Below are positions 1 to 8,448 of a stretch of 64,000 nt of DNA, one piece after another (positions within the stretch are counted from its first letter, which is position 1; the number at the start of each line of letters is the position of its first letter). The stretch is from NCBI RefSeq assembly GCF_014836595.1, contig NZ_JACSQO010000004.1, positions 248,001 to 312,000 on the forward strand, written 5' to 3'. The stretch comes from Psychrobacillus faecigallinarum. Its GTDB lineage: Bacteria; Bacillota; Bacilli; Bacillales_A; Planococcaceae. The position numbers and the translations under genes were made by a program. Below the pieces are notes generated by a model, which saw only the letters and a program-made list of their open reading frames with translations, did no database searches and had not been told where the DNA came from.

Positions 1-121
1 TTCCAATTCTATTGGCGCTTCTCATATGGTAGCAGCCTTTCCAAGCTCTCGGTTGCTTCTATCACATACAATCACTGTCCACAAAAATATTACCTAAGCT
101 CTAGTCTCAGGTGGTTATACG
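1..121. other. Left edge, no gene supported
   Basis: No complete gene fits here. On the minus strand, downstream of hpaD, one frame reads a short stretch that stops after about 20 codons. I could not assign it to a family. The next gene of the hpa operon, for example the missing hydratase HpaH, may lie beyond the window. Confidence 0.4.
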
Positions 122-1105
122 TCATACTAAAATTTTAGGTTTTCTCTGTTCAAGCTTCGGTTCCTCGCTATTTATCTCTTCTCCTGTTTCAATATCGATA
201 AATGTACTCGTTTCGTTAAACCACTTATCTGGTGCTTGGTGTCCCCAGAATGTTTGACGTAGTGGATCATTTAAGTCCCATCGCTTTGGCTTCATATCAG
301 GATCGCATGTCAAATAATCGCCGGTATACAATTCGATTCGGTGACCATCTGGGTCTCTTAAGTAAAGGAAGAAGGCGTTAGATAATCCATGTCGGCCTGG
401 CCCACGCTCAATGCAATCCGCATAGCCCATACTAGCCAATACATCACAGCAGTCTAACACGCTGAGACGATCTGATAGGGTATAGGCGAAATGATGAAGT
501 TTTGGTCCTGGTCCGCTCATAAATGCCTGATCATGGACGGTGGGCTTTCGGAAGAGCCATGCAGCCCATAAGTCCCCTTCTTCAGTTTCTGTATACTCTG
601 AGCAAGAAAACCCTAGACTGTTTACATAAAAGTCATAGGCTTTTTGCACGTTCGGTACAGCACAATTAACATGATCAATTCGCTGAATTTTTGCTCCCCG
701 GTAATGTTCGTATTTTTGAAGCATTCGTTCGACAATAGGCATTTCAGCAAAAAATTCTAAAGGTATACCTGAAATGTCATGAACTCTTAGCGTTCTACCA
801 ATTGCATGCTGTTCGCCTTTAGGAATCCATTTTGTTTTAAGTCCCTGTGCAAGAAACAACTTTTCTAAAAAATTAAGGTCCTCTTCTTTCATCACCTTGT
901 AGCTCAGCGCTTCTACAACAGACTTTTCCGATTTTTTAAGTGCTAAGCTATGATGGCAATGCTCTTCTAACCCTCTTAAATAAACATGATTTTCATCTCG
1001 CTCGGTTTCTATCATTCCTAAGCCATCTACATAGAATTTGCGAGAGAGCTCTAAATCCTTAACATGGAGAACAGTTCGAGCTATACGTATGATGGAAAAA
1101 TCCAA
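122..1105 (-). CDS. hpaD: 3,4-dihydroxyphenylacetate 2,3-dioxygenase (extradiol)
   Basis: This is the ring-cleaving step of the homoprotocatechuate pathway. It opens 3,4-dihydroxyphenylacetate to 5-carboxymethyl-2-hydroxymuconic semialdehyde. The 327-residue protein has two VOC (glyoxalase-fold) modules, as in the Mn/Fe homoprotocatechuate dioxygenases of Brevibacterium and Arthrobacter. The metal triad is visible as His145 (motif IDHVNCAV), His205 (PKLHHFAY) and Glu258 (DPDGHRIELY). Second-sphere residues His191, His239 (GPGRHG) and Tyr248 also match the family. It is the last gene of the long minus-strand aromatic operon in this window, 17 bp after hpaE. Function is assigned with high confidence; the metal used (Fe or Mn) cannot be read from the sequence. 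Confidence 0.95.
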   Translation of the reverse strand: MDFSIIRIARTVLHVKDLELSRKFYVDGLGMIETERDENHVYLRGLEEHCHHSLALKKSEKSVVEALSYKVMKEEDLNFLEKLFLAQGLKTKWIPKGEQHAIGRTLRVHDISGIPLEFFAEMPIVERMLQKYEHYRGAKIQRIDHVNCAVPNVQKAYDFYVNSLGFSCSEYTETEEGDLWAAWLFRKPTVHDQAFMSGPGPKLHHFAYTLSDRLSVLDCCDVLASMGYADCIERGPGRHGLSNAFFLYLRDPDGHRIELYTGDYLTCDPDMKPKRWDLNDPLRQTFWGHQAPDKWFNETSTFIDIETGEEINSEEPKLEQRKPKILV

Positions 1106-1122
1106 CAGTTTCCTCCTCCTCT

Positions 1123-2634
1123 CTATAACTTTCCAATTTGCTGTATATGATGATCGGCAATTGAAACGTGAATAATTTTGTGCTCAGTATAAAAATCAAA
1201 GCTGTAATGTCCACCTTCTCGACCAATACCAGAATATTTAGTGCCACCAAATGGTGTTCTTAAATCTCTAACATTCTGAGCATTCACCCAAAGCATGCCT
1301 GCATCAATTTTATGAGCGACGCGATGTCCACGTTTAATGTCGTTTGTCCATACATAACCTGCTAATCCGTAATCCGTATTATTGGCTAAAGATATGACCT
1401 CTTCCTCGTCCTTGAAAGACATTACGATCAGCACTGGTCCAAAGATCTCGTCTTTTGCAACTTGCATGTCATTATGAGCATTCAAGATAAGGGTTGGAGG
1501 CACGAAATTTCCTTTGGAAAATTCAGTTGGAATCTTACCTGAGATTATTTCGGTACCTTCCTCCTTTGCTATGTCTATATAGCCCTTTACTTTATTATAG
1601 TGTCCTTGATCAATAAGCGGACCAACTTCCGTCCGATCATCTAACGGATCACCAACTTTTATATTAGATACTCTCGCCTTTAAAGCATTTATAAATTTAT
1701 CTTTTATACTTTCTTGTACAAATAGGCGTGAGTTTGCTGTACAACGCTCACCATTAAAGGAGAAGATTCCCCATACACAGGCATCTAGTGCACGTTCAAA
1801 ATCAGCATCCTCAAAAACGATAATAGGAGATTTACCACCTAGCTCCATAGAACAACTCTTTAATGTATCCGCACTATTTTTTATAATAGTAGAGCCAGTG
1901 GTAGTTTCTCCTGTAAAAGAAATAAGCTGTACATCTGGATGCTTAACCAATGCATCACCAGCTATTTCTCCTCGACCGTGAACTACATTAAAGACTCCTT
2001 TAGGCAGGTCTGCTTTATGAATAATTTCTGCTAATATATTAGCTGTAAGAGGAGAAAGTTCAGCTGGCTTTAGCACTACAGTGTTTCCAGTAGCAAGAGC
2101 CGGTGCAATCTTCCACGTTTCTAGCATGAATGGAGCATTCCATGGCGTTATTAATCCTGCAACTCCAACAGGTGCGTGAATTGTATAATTGACAAATTCA
2201 TCGTCCACCTGATAGACATCTCCTACTAATCTGCTCTCTACCATTCTTGCATAAAATCGAAAGTTTTCTGAAGCACGGTTAACCATTTTCCTCGTTTGGC
2301 TAATAGGCAAACCCGTGTCTAAAGCTTCTAAGTAAGCAATACTTTCTACTTCCTCATCAATGAGATCTGCAATGCGGTATATATATGATAGTCTTTTACT
2401 TAACTTCATCGTTTTCCAGGGCCCGTGTTCAAAGGCATCTCTAGCTGCAGAAACTGCTTTATCAATGTCTGTCTTCTGGCCCTCTGATACTAAATTGATT
2501 TGCTCATTAGTAAATGGATTCATGTTAGCAAAGGTGGCCCCTCCAGCTGCAGAAATAAATTCTCCATTTATATAAAGATAGATGCTTTGTTGTGTTTCAT
2601 GCTTTAATGAGGTTAACTCATGAGATGACACCAT
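1123..2634 (-). CDS. hpaE: 5-carboxymethyl-2-hydroxymuconate semialdehyde dehydrogenase
   Basis: This NAD-dependent aldehyde dehydrogenase oxidises the HpaD ring-cleavage product to 5-carboxymethyl-2-hydroxymuconate. The ALDH-superfamily landmarks are present: the TPWNAP segment with catalytic Asn166, general-base Glu264 in MELGGKSP, and nucleophile Cys298 in FNGERCTANSR. I place the start at the ATG at 2634, behind AGGTG with 6-7 nt spacing. A GTG three codons upstream at 2643 lies inside the Shine-Dalgarno sequence and is less likely. The product is about 503 residues, normal for the family. It sits between the DapA-type aldolase and hpaD, which supports HpaE rather than a generic ALDH. Confidence 0.92.
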   Translation of the reverse strand: MVSSHELTSLKHETQQSIYLYINGEFISAAGGATFANMNPFTNEQINLVSEGQKTDIDKAVSAARDAFEHGPWKTMKLSKRLSYIYRIADLIDEEVESIAYLEALDTGLPISQTRKMVNRASENFRFYARMVESRLVGDVYQVDDEFVNYTIHAPVGVAGLITPWNAPFMLETWKIAPALATGNTVVLKPAELSPLTANILAEIIHKADLPKGVFNVVHGRGEIAGDALVKHPDVQLISFTGETTTGSTIIKNSADTLKSCSMELGGKSPIIVFEDADFERALDACVWGIFSFNGERCTANSRLFVQESIKDKFINALKARVSNIKVGDPLDDRTEVGPLIDQGHYNKVKGYIDIAKEEGTEIISGKIPTEFSKGNFVPPTLILNAHNDMQVAKDEIFGPVLIVMSFKDEEEVISLANNTDYGLAGYVWTNDIKRGHRVAHKIDAGMLWVNAQNVRDLRTPFGGTKYSGIGREGGHYSFDFYTEHKIIHVSIADHHIQQIGKL

Positions 2635-2654
2635 TTTAATCACCTACTTTTCTT

Positions 2655-3623
2655 TTATAGTTGTGAAGCGGTTTCCTTTGGTAGAATATCTAAGCTTATC
2701 AATGTTTGTCGCACCTCATCTGTAACTGCCTGTGATGGTGGTCCTAATGGCAATCTTAGCTTAGGATTAATTTTTCCCATCATACCAAGCGCTATCTTAG
2801 CTGGAGCAGGATTTGTATCTCTAAACAAAGCATCATTTAAAGGCATTAATTCGAAATGAAGGTCCTGGGATCTTTCTACATTGCCAGCAACCCATGCATT
2901 GTAAAGCTCTGCAACTTTAGCAGGCTCTACATTAGCTGTTGCACTGATAAATCCTGCACCACCAATAGCAAGCATTGGATAACAGAGTAGCTCTATACCT
3001 GAATAAAGAAGGAAATCTCTTCCACAGTTAAGGAGTACACGGTTTACATGCTCAAAGTCCTTATTCGCCTCTTTTACCCCTACAATATTAGGACAATCCT
3101 CTACTAGCCTCTTCATCGTAGTGACTTCCATATTAACTGCAGACCTTCCAGGAATGTTATAAATAATAATTGGGATTTTCACAGATTCTGCTACTATTTT
3201 GAAATGGGTATATAATGCATCTTGGTTGGGCTTATTGTAGTAAGGTACTATAACCATTGCTGCATCAGCACCCAGCTCCTCGGCGTATTTAGTAAGCTCC
3301 ATCGTTTCATCATGATTAGTTGACCCAGTACCAGGAGCAAAAAATACACGTCCAGCAATTGTTTCACTGGCTATCTTCATCACTCTTTTGCGTTCTTCTA
3401 TAGTTAATGAACTCGGCTCACCACTCGTACCAGTTACGGATATCCCATGACTCCCACTTTCTATTTGCCAATGGATAAGCTGCTGAAAGGTCTCAATATC
3501 TAAATCTCCATTCTCTAAAAAGGGAGTAATTACAGGACAAATAGATCCTCTAAGCTTCTTTTTTGCTTCTTCATATGCCAATTTCTTCAACTCCTTATAA
3601 TAGGTTTTTTTCATCAACTTCAT
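2655..3623 (-). CDS. DapA-family aldolase, probable 2,4-dihydroxyhept-2-ene-1,7-dioate aldolase
   Basis: The fold is that of dihydrodipicolinate synthase, with Schiff-base lysine Lys184 (VGVKEAN), Tyr155 in the IIIYNIPGRS motif, and TGTSGEPSSL in place of the usual GTTGE loop. Family knowledge: a DapA subgroup (TIGR02313, described as HpaI-not-DapA) occurs in 4-hydroxyphenylacetate operons of Oceanobacillus and Thermus. It is thought to split 2,4-dihydroxyhept-2-ene-1,7-dioate into pyruvate and succinic semialdehyde in place of the class II aldolase HpaI. The position between hpaC and hpaE fits this role and makes lysine biosynthesis unlikely. The start overlaps the hpaC stop by 4 nt (ATGA). 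At 322 residues it carries an N-terminal extension of about 20 lysine-rich residues. Confidence 0.8.
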   Translation of the reverse strand: MKLMKKTYYKELKKLAYEEAKKKLRGSICPVITPFLENGDLDIETFQQLIHWQIESGSHGISVTGTSGEPSSLTIEERKRVMKIASETIAGRVFFAPGTGSTNHDETMELTKYAEELGADAAMVIVPYYNKPNQDALYTHFKIVAESVKIPIIIYNIPGRSAVNMEVTTMKRLVEDCPNIVGVKEANKDFEHVNRVLLNCGRDFLLYSGIELLCYPMLAIGGAGFISATANVEPAKVAELYNAWVAGNVERSQDLHFELMPLNDALFRDTNPAPAKIALGMMGKINPKLRLPLGPPSQAVTDEVRQTLISLDILPKETASQL

Positions 3624-4102
3624 TCTTTTATTTCTTGATATTTACCTCCAAAAAACAAAAGCGGTTCATGTGGTTCATGCTTTAATCCAGTCACTCTTCC
3701 AATGAAAATAGTATGATCACCAGCATCAAGCTGATTGAATAGTTCACAGCTAATGACCGCAAGTGAATTTTTTATAATAGGTTGACCCTGATAGGTTTCA
3801 AAGGCAACAACTTCATCAGAGTTTAGCTGACCCGCAAATTGTTTAGAAAGATCTTTCTGATTAGCTGCCAATATATTTATGGCAAATTTTTTGGATGAAT
3901 TGATGTAACCAAGCATCTTAGCCTTTTCTCCAATACTTATAGCCACAAGCTTGGGTTGCAGCGAAACTGACATAAAGGCATTAGCCGTCATTCCATGTAT
4001 TTCATCATCCACCTGTGTAGTAATTACTGTAACCCCGGTAGCAAAGCTGCCCATTATGGTTCTGAATAATTGATCTTCTATCTCATTTTTAAGTTGCTGC
4101 AT
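3620..4102 (-). CDS. hpaC: 4-hydroxyphenylacetate 3-monooxygenase, flavin reductase component
   Basis: HpaC reduces free FAD or FMN with NADH and supplies it to HpaB. The 160-residue protein is a flavin-reductase-like (FMN-binding split barrel) protein. It has the typical N-terminal segment FATGVTVITTQ, the HGMTANAFMSVSLQPKL motif, and a C-terminal GDHTIFIGRV. It lies directly downstream of hpaB (30-bp gap) and is translationally coupled to the aldolase by an ATGA overlap. This is the normal two-component arrangement. Confidence 0.92.
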   Translation of the reverse strand: MQQLKNEIEDQLFRTIMGSFATGVTVITTQVDDEIHGMTANAFMSVSLQPKLVAISIGEKAKMLGYINSSKKFAINILAANQKDLSKQFAGQLNSDEVVAFETYQGQPIIKNSLAVISCELFNQLDAGDHTIFIGRVTGLKHEPHEPLLFFGGKYQEIKE

Positions 4103-4132
4103 GGAAAAGAAACTCTCCTTTCTTAAATCAGG

Positions 4133-5617
4133 CTATAAAAGTATGCCTGCTTCTGTTTTGGTTCTATTTAAAAAGCTTGTTACCATATCCTTATATGGTT
4201 GTTTATTGAAGCTATCATAATACGCGTTGGACATTCGTACTGGATCACCAAAGAAATAATATTCGTACAGTGCTTGACGATTTCCAAATGCACTGATAGA
4301 TATATCCCAAGCTAAACGGAACAGCTGTACACGTTCTTCCCCATTCATGTTAGCCCCTTGTGTGTAGCGATGCACTAAAGGACCCACTTCCCCATTGCTA
4401 AAGTCATCTTCGGTAGGAAGCGCCATCAATCCAGAGGCACCCAAAATTTTGATAATTTCATTCATTCTCTGATACATTTTAGGGAACCAGTTACGTGCTG
4501 CATTTAAAGGTTCAAAATCTGGAGTCATATTGCCATATTGGTCTATCTTGGCGTTATGCTCTGCACGGTATAGATGAGATCGCATAACTTCAAGTATCAC
4601 CATGATTTCACTTGCCTTTTCCTTTACATGCATAAACTTATCTATTCCGATAGCCTCCATCATACTTATAACAACACCAAGAATAAATTCAGTTTTCACT
4701 ACGTTTTTCGAAATTACTTGGTGAGTCATGTGAATAACAGCATTCGTTTCTGCATAAGTTCGATTGCAAATATCCGTACTCTCGCAAACAAAAACTCTTT
4801 CCCAAGGAACTAACACATCCTCAAAAGAAATGATTGCATCGCTTTCATCAAATCTGGAACCTAGTGGATGATCCCATTTACTCTTACCATAATCAAAGGA
4901 TTCACGAGAGAGAAATTTTAAACCAGGCGTATTATTCGGAATGGCAAAAGCAAAGGCAAAGGGATCGTCCACAGTTCCTGGAGTTCTATTTATAGTGGAT
5001 GGAAAGACGACCAGCTCATCTGTAATTCCTCCTAAGGTAGCTAAAAGTCGGCAGCCGTTCACGATAATCCCATCCGCTGTCTTTTTAGTAATCCGCGCTG
5101 ACAAGAAAGGGTCCTTTTGCTCTGATTGGGTTAGCATAGAACGGTTTACCTGCGGGTGAATAAGAGTATGAGTAAGGCTGATATCATTTTCTCTCGCATA
5201 TTCGTAGTAATCTTCGGCATTCTTTGCAAACTGTTTGCTTCCTCCACCTTCTTGTGCAAAAAACTCACTTGCAGTTCCAAATGCCATGATGCTTGTATTC
5301 AAATAATCAGGCGAGCGTCCCATCATACCTCCCGAGAAGGCTGCCCATTCACTGTGCATTTCTCTTCTTTTAAACAAATCTTCCTTTGTCTTTGGAGCAA
5401 TAAAGGAAAGCCCCACTTTATCTCCGGTGGTTGGTGATGTATATAACATTTTTTCTTGTTTTTCATGTTGAAGATCATACAAACCAGCAACACTTTCTAC
5501 TACATTTTTAAATGCTGGATGAGAAGTCACGTCATCCACTTTATCTCCGTGTATCCATACTTCTGTTTGACGATCCTTAATACCTTGAATATATTCCTTT
5601 CCTGTTCTAGCACCCAT
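4133..5617 (-). CDS. hpaB: 4-hydroxyphenylacetate 3-monooxygenase, oxygenase component
   Basis: HpaB hydroxylates 4-hydroxyphenylacetate at C3 with reduced flavin from HpaC, giving 3,4-dihydroxyphenylacetate. The protein belongs to the HpaB/PvcC/acyl-CoA-dehydrogenase-like fold. It begins MGARTGKEYIQGIKDR, as HpaB proteins commonly do, and contains the conserved FEDVLVPWERVF segment. I choose the ATG at 5617, which sits 8 nt after AAGGTGG. A longer frame from a GTG at 5629 would start inside that ribosome binding site. Length is 494 residues, within the Gram-positive/Thermus range. An 18-bp palindrome-like site shared with the gntR promoter lies about 50 bp upstream. Confidence 0.95.
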   Translation of the reverse strand: MGARTGKEYIQGIKDRQTEVWIHGDKVDDVTSHPAFKNVVESVAGLYDLQHEKQEKMLYTSPTTGDKVGLSFIAPKTKEDLFKRREMHSEWAAFSGGMMGRSPDYLNTSIMAFGTASEFFAQEGGGSKQFAKNAEDYYEYARENDISLTHTLIHPQVNRSMLTQSEQKDPFLSARITKKTADGIIVNGCRLLATLGGITDELVVFPSTINRTPGTVDDPFAFAFAIPNNTPGLKFLSRESFDYGKSKWDHPLGSRFDESDAIISFEDVLVPWERVFVCESTDICNRTYAETNAVIHMTHQVISKNVVKTEFILGVVISMMEAIGIDKFMHVKEKASEIMVILEVMRSHLYRAEHNAKIDQYGNMTPDFEPLNAARNWFPKMYQRMNEIIKILGASGLMALPTEDDFSNGEVGPLVHRYTQGANMNGEERVQLFRLAWDISISAFGNRQALYEYYFFGDPVRMSNAYYDSFNKQPYKDMVTSFLNRTKTEAGILL

Positions 5618-5663
5618 AATTATTACCACCTTAATTTGAATTTTCTGAACAAAATAAATAAAA

Positions 5664-5681
5664 ATATATGAAATAATATAT
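5664..5681. promoter_or_regulatory. Candidate operator upstream of hpaB
   Basis: The 18-bp sequence atatatgaaataatatat is imperfectly palindromic. It matches the site at 17113-17130 in front of the GntR-family regulator at 15 of 18 positions. It lies in the only sizeable gap (about 80 bp) inside the hpa genes. An internal promoter controlled by the same regulator is inferred. The AT-rich background means chance similarity is possible. Confidence 0.4.
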
Positions 5682-5700
5682 GATTTTAACTATCCTTTTA

Positions 5701-6081
5701 TCAAAAACGACTATGAATATTATTTTGTTTATATGTTCCTAAATCACTAAATTCAACTAGTTCCATAGAAAGTGCTAGATATCTTTTATTCATTGCAACC
5801 TCAAAATGACCTTTAATAACTTCAAATATAGCTTCACAAACCTCTGCCTTTATTTCTTCTGATCTACCCGCAGCAATCTTTAATGTGGCATGTAAGAAAG
5901 CATCATCCTCTGTTCCATCAGCAACTCGATAATCCTTTAGCTCGATTGCTCTAGAACGGATTCCTCCAATTGGAAAAACGTTTTTTCTAGATAAAAGTAT
6001 TCGATGAACTTCCTCTAATAGTTGAGGCACTTTTATGTCTTCCTTCAAATTATCTGTGTACTCTACAATAAAATGAGGCAA
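5701..6081 (-). CDS. hpaF: 5-carboxymethyl-2-hydroxymuconate delta-isomerase
   Basis: HpaF tautomerises 5-carboxymethyl-2-hydroxymuconate before decarboxylation. This 126-residue protein belongs to the tautomerase superfamily, where the proline exposed after Met removal is the catalytic base. Here residue 2 is that proline (MPHFIVEYTDN). The start codon is TTG, preceded by GGAGGG with 6-nt spacing, so the proline is correctly positioned. It lies 18 bp after the HpaG C-half gene in the same operon. Confidence 0.92.
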   Translation of the reverse strand: MPHFIVEYTDNLKEDIKVPQLLEEVHRILLSRKNVFPIGGIRSRAIELKDYRVADGTEDDAFLHATLKIAAGRSEEIKAEVCEAIFEVIKGHFEVAMNKRYLALSMELVEFSDLGTYKQNNIHSRF

Positions 6082-6099
6082 GTAAATCCCTCCAATAAT

Positions 6100-6867
6100 T
6101 TATCGCTTTATGAAAACTTCGTCTGCAATTATTGTATTAGTTAAGCGACCAATTCCTTCAATTTCGGTTACAACTACATCCCCCACTTTAGTGTCCACCG
6201 ATCCTTTTGGTGTGCCCGTTAGAATGACGTCATTTTCATTCAATGTCATAAAACTGCTTAAATATTCTATAAGTGAGGGAATATCAAAAATCATATCTTT
6301 TGTAGAACCTTTCTGGACAAGTTTATCATTTACATACGTATATATTTGGAGATTCATAGGATCTTTTATTTCCATAGCATCCACTAACCAAGGTCCAAGA
6401 GGAGTGCAAGCATCTCGATTTTTAACTCGTAAATTTGGCCGATAATAATTCTCTAAATAATCCCTTATCGCATAGTCGTTTGCGATACTATATCCTTTGA
6501 CATATTGGTACGCGTCTACTTTTTTTATATTTTTGGCCTTCTTACCGATAACAACAGCAAGCTCACATTCGTAATGCATGTACGAAACATCGGACGGTCG
6601 ACAGGTGTATCCATTGTGACCAACAAACGTATTCGGTCCCTTTAAAAAGATCAGAGGCTCAGAAGGTGCATCAAATGCCAATTCTGTAGCATGGTCAGCA
6701 TAGTTTAGACCTAATGCAAAAGAAGTTCTTGGAATAATAGGCGTCAGCCACGTCACTTCATCCTGCCGGACAACTCTGCCATCCTCCAGCTTCATATGAG
6801 CGCCACATTCTATTGCGTAATGAATAGCTCCACCATATGCAACACGCGCTTTTTTTATGGCAGCCAC
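6100..6867 (-). CDS. hpaG: HpaG-type isomerase/decarboxylase, C-terminal-half protein (FAH family)
   Basis: This is a fumarylacetoacetate hydrolase-family protein of 255 residues. It corresponds to one half of the E. coli fused HpaG, which decarboxylates 5-oxopent-3-ene-1,2,5-tricarboxylate and isomerises 2-hydroxyhepta-2,4-dienedioate. The metal-site pattern is visible (HYECELAVVIGKKAKN followed by GYSIANDYAIRD), as is the C-terminal VILTGTPKGS loop. The annotated GTG at 6867 overlaps the upstream gene by 13 bp. The ribosome binding site AAGGGGTGG runs into that GTG and is better spaced for an ATA codon at 6858, so the exact start is uncertain. Confidence 0.85.
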   Translation of the reverse strand: MAAIKKARVAYGGAIHYAIECGAHMKLEDGRVVRQDEVTWLTPIIPRTSFALGLNYADHATELAFDAPSEPLIFLKGPNTFVGHNGYTCRPSDVSYMHYECELAVVIGKKAKNIKKVDAYQYVKGYSIANDYAIRDYLENYYRPNLRVKNRDACTPLGPWLVDAMEIKDPMNLQIYTYVNDKLVQKGSTKDMIFDIPSLIEYLSSFMTLNENDVILTGTPKGSVDTKVGDVVVTEIEGIGRLTNTIIADEVFIKR

Positions 6868-7637
6868 CCCTTTTCTTCTTCCACGATATAATTTTCTAAA
6901 AATCCTATTTGATCTATTTGAATTCTCACCTTATCTCCAATCGTCACTTGGGGAGAATTGGTGGAGATTCCTACAAGCAAAGTGTCACCGATGTCTAATG
7001 TCATAAATTCGGTGATATCAGCTAACAATTTTGCAACCGGACGAACTAATGTATAGTTGTGCTTTACTAGTTTTAGCTCCTCGTTAACGAAAATCTTAAT
7101 AGTAAGTCGATTGGGGTCTTTTATCTCTTTTGCCTCTACTATCCATGGGCCAATCGGACAAAAACCATCCCTTGCTTTGTAAGGGACTGCTGGACGAAAA
7201 AAACTCTCGTGAGGAATGCTGACATCATTCACTATTGTGTACCCAGCTATATAGTTAAAAGCTTCTCCTTCTTTTATAGCCAATGCCCTCTTACCAATAA
7301 CTACCCCTAAGGATGCACCAATTTCTAGAGTTTTGATTCCTTTTGGCATTAAAATAGGTGCACCATTGTAACTGATTGTATTTGCTGGCTTTATATATAG
7401 AATTGGTGCATTGGGAGGAGCATCATATGGCTTTTGAAGAAACTTCTCCTCCATTTGCAACAAATCTTCTTGGTAGTTAAGCAAGGTTCCATATACAGTT
7501 CCACTAACGGGGGAACCAACAGGAAAAGTATTGATATCATAACTTTTATCATTTAAATAATACGAATTAGTAAGTGGGTTAGCTTTCACCGTTATTAGTT
7601 CGTTAACATATTGATGCTTAATATTTGCTAGACACAT
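6855..7637 (-). CDS. hpaG: HpaG-type isomerase/decarboxylase, N-terminal-half protein (FAH family)
   Basis: This second FAH-family protein (260 residues) is paired with the next gene. It has the metal-site motif EIGASLGVVIGKRALAI, then YTIVNDVSIPHESFFRP, and the late DTLLVGI loop. In enterobacteria the two domains are fused as HpaG. Here they are separate, overlapping genes, so a heteromeric enzyme or divided activities are likely. The N-terminal half is generally the more diverged domain, consistent with its weaker motifs. It starts with ATG behind AGGGGGG, 14 bp after the ABC ATPase gene. Confidence 0.82.
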   Translation of the reverse strand: MCLANIKHQYVNELITVKANPLTNSYYLNDKSYDINTFPVGSPVSGTVYGTLLNYQEDLLQMEEKFLQKPYDAPPNAPILYIKPANTISYNGAPILMPKGIKTLEIGASLGVVIGKRALAIKEGEAFNYIAGYTIVNDVSIPHESFFRPAVPYKARDGFCPIGPWIVEAKEIKDPNRLTIKIFVNEELKLVKHNYTLVRPVAKLLADITEFMTLDIGDTLLVGISTNSPQVTIGDKVRIQIDQIGFLENYIVEEEKGWLP

Positions 7638-7650
7638 CTGCCTCGCCCCC

Positions 7651-8448
7651 CTAGATGGATAACAAAGCTTTGTCGCTCGTTAACTTCTCTCCTCGAATTC
7701 GCTGGAATTCTTCCATTAGTTTGGTTATCGTTAAATTTCTTTTTTCCTCATCATCCACCTCTAAGATGATTTGGCCTTTATCCATCATAATTAGTCGATT
7801 ACCTAAATCTAAAGCCTGTTGCATATTGTGGGTAATCATTAGTGTTGTCAATTTATCCTTCTCCACCAGCTGCTTTGTCAAGCTTGTTATTAGTTCCGCT
7901 CTGGACGGATCTAATGCAGCTGTATGTTCATCCAAAAGCAAGATTGAGGGTTTCGTAAAGGTAGCCATCAACAAAGAAAGTGCCTGCCTTTCTCCTCCAG
8001 ATAACAATCCAACTTTTGCATTTAATCTATTTTCAAGATTAAGGTGTAGAGTTTCAAGGGAAGATCGAAAAAATTCCCGTCTTTTCTTATCGACGCCAAT
8101 TTTGAAACTTCTTTTTTTGTTTCTCGAATAAGCCATTGCGAGATTTTCCTCAATTGTCATCGTCGGCGCAGTCCCTGCCATTGGATCCTGAAAGACCCTT
8201 CCAATCATTTGAGAACGTTTATATTCGGGCATTTTCGTTATATCCTTGTGAGCAATCTCTACCACACCAAAATCTGGAGTCAGGGCTCCCGAAATCATGT
8301 TGAGCATAGTTGATTTGCCTGCTCCATTACTGCCAATCACTGTCATAAAGTCACCGGGATGCAGTTCAAGATTGATTTGGTCTAATGCTACCTTCTCATC
8401 TGGAGTTGCTTCATTAAAAAGCTTATTAATCTGATTGAGCTTTAACAA
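7651..8448 (-). CDS. ABC transporter ATP-binding protein (TrpZ-like)
   Basis: This is the ATPase of a three-gene importer. Walker A is GSNGAGKST, the signature is LSGGERQALSL, and Walker B is ILLLDEHTA. The 265-residue protein belongs to the group that pairs with COG4120 permeases and COG2984 binding proteins, to which the streptococcal tryptophan transporter TrpXYZ belongs. Translation starts at TTG behind AGGGGG with 6-nt spacing and overlaps the permease gene by 23 bp, so the two are coupled. Its place inside an aromatic catabolic operon suggests import of aromatic amino acids or 4-hydroxyphenylacetate; the substrate is inferred. Confidence 0.85.
   Translation of the reverse strand: MLKLNQINKLFNEATPDEKVALDQINLELHPGDFMTVIGSNGAGKSTMLNMISGALTPDFGVVEIAHKDITKMPEYKRSQMIGRVFQDPMAGTAPTMTIEENLAMAYSRNKKRSFKIGVDKKRREFFRSSLETLHLNLENRLNAKVGLLSGGERQALSLLMATFTKPSILLLDEHTAALDPSRAELITSLTKQLVEKDKLTTLMITHNMQQALDLGNRLIMMDKGQIILEVDDEEKRNLTITKLMEEFQRIRGEKLTSDKALLSI

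Noticed and set aside
1059..1250. 63-residue minus-strand frame across the hpaD/hpaE junction
   Set aside because: It overlaps both genes, has no ribosome site and shows no recognisable features.
7655..8131. 158-residue plus-strand frame opposite the ABC ATPase
   Set aside because: It is antisense to a gene with complete Walker motifs, has Ser/Leu-rich nonsense composition and no ribosome site.
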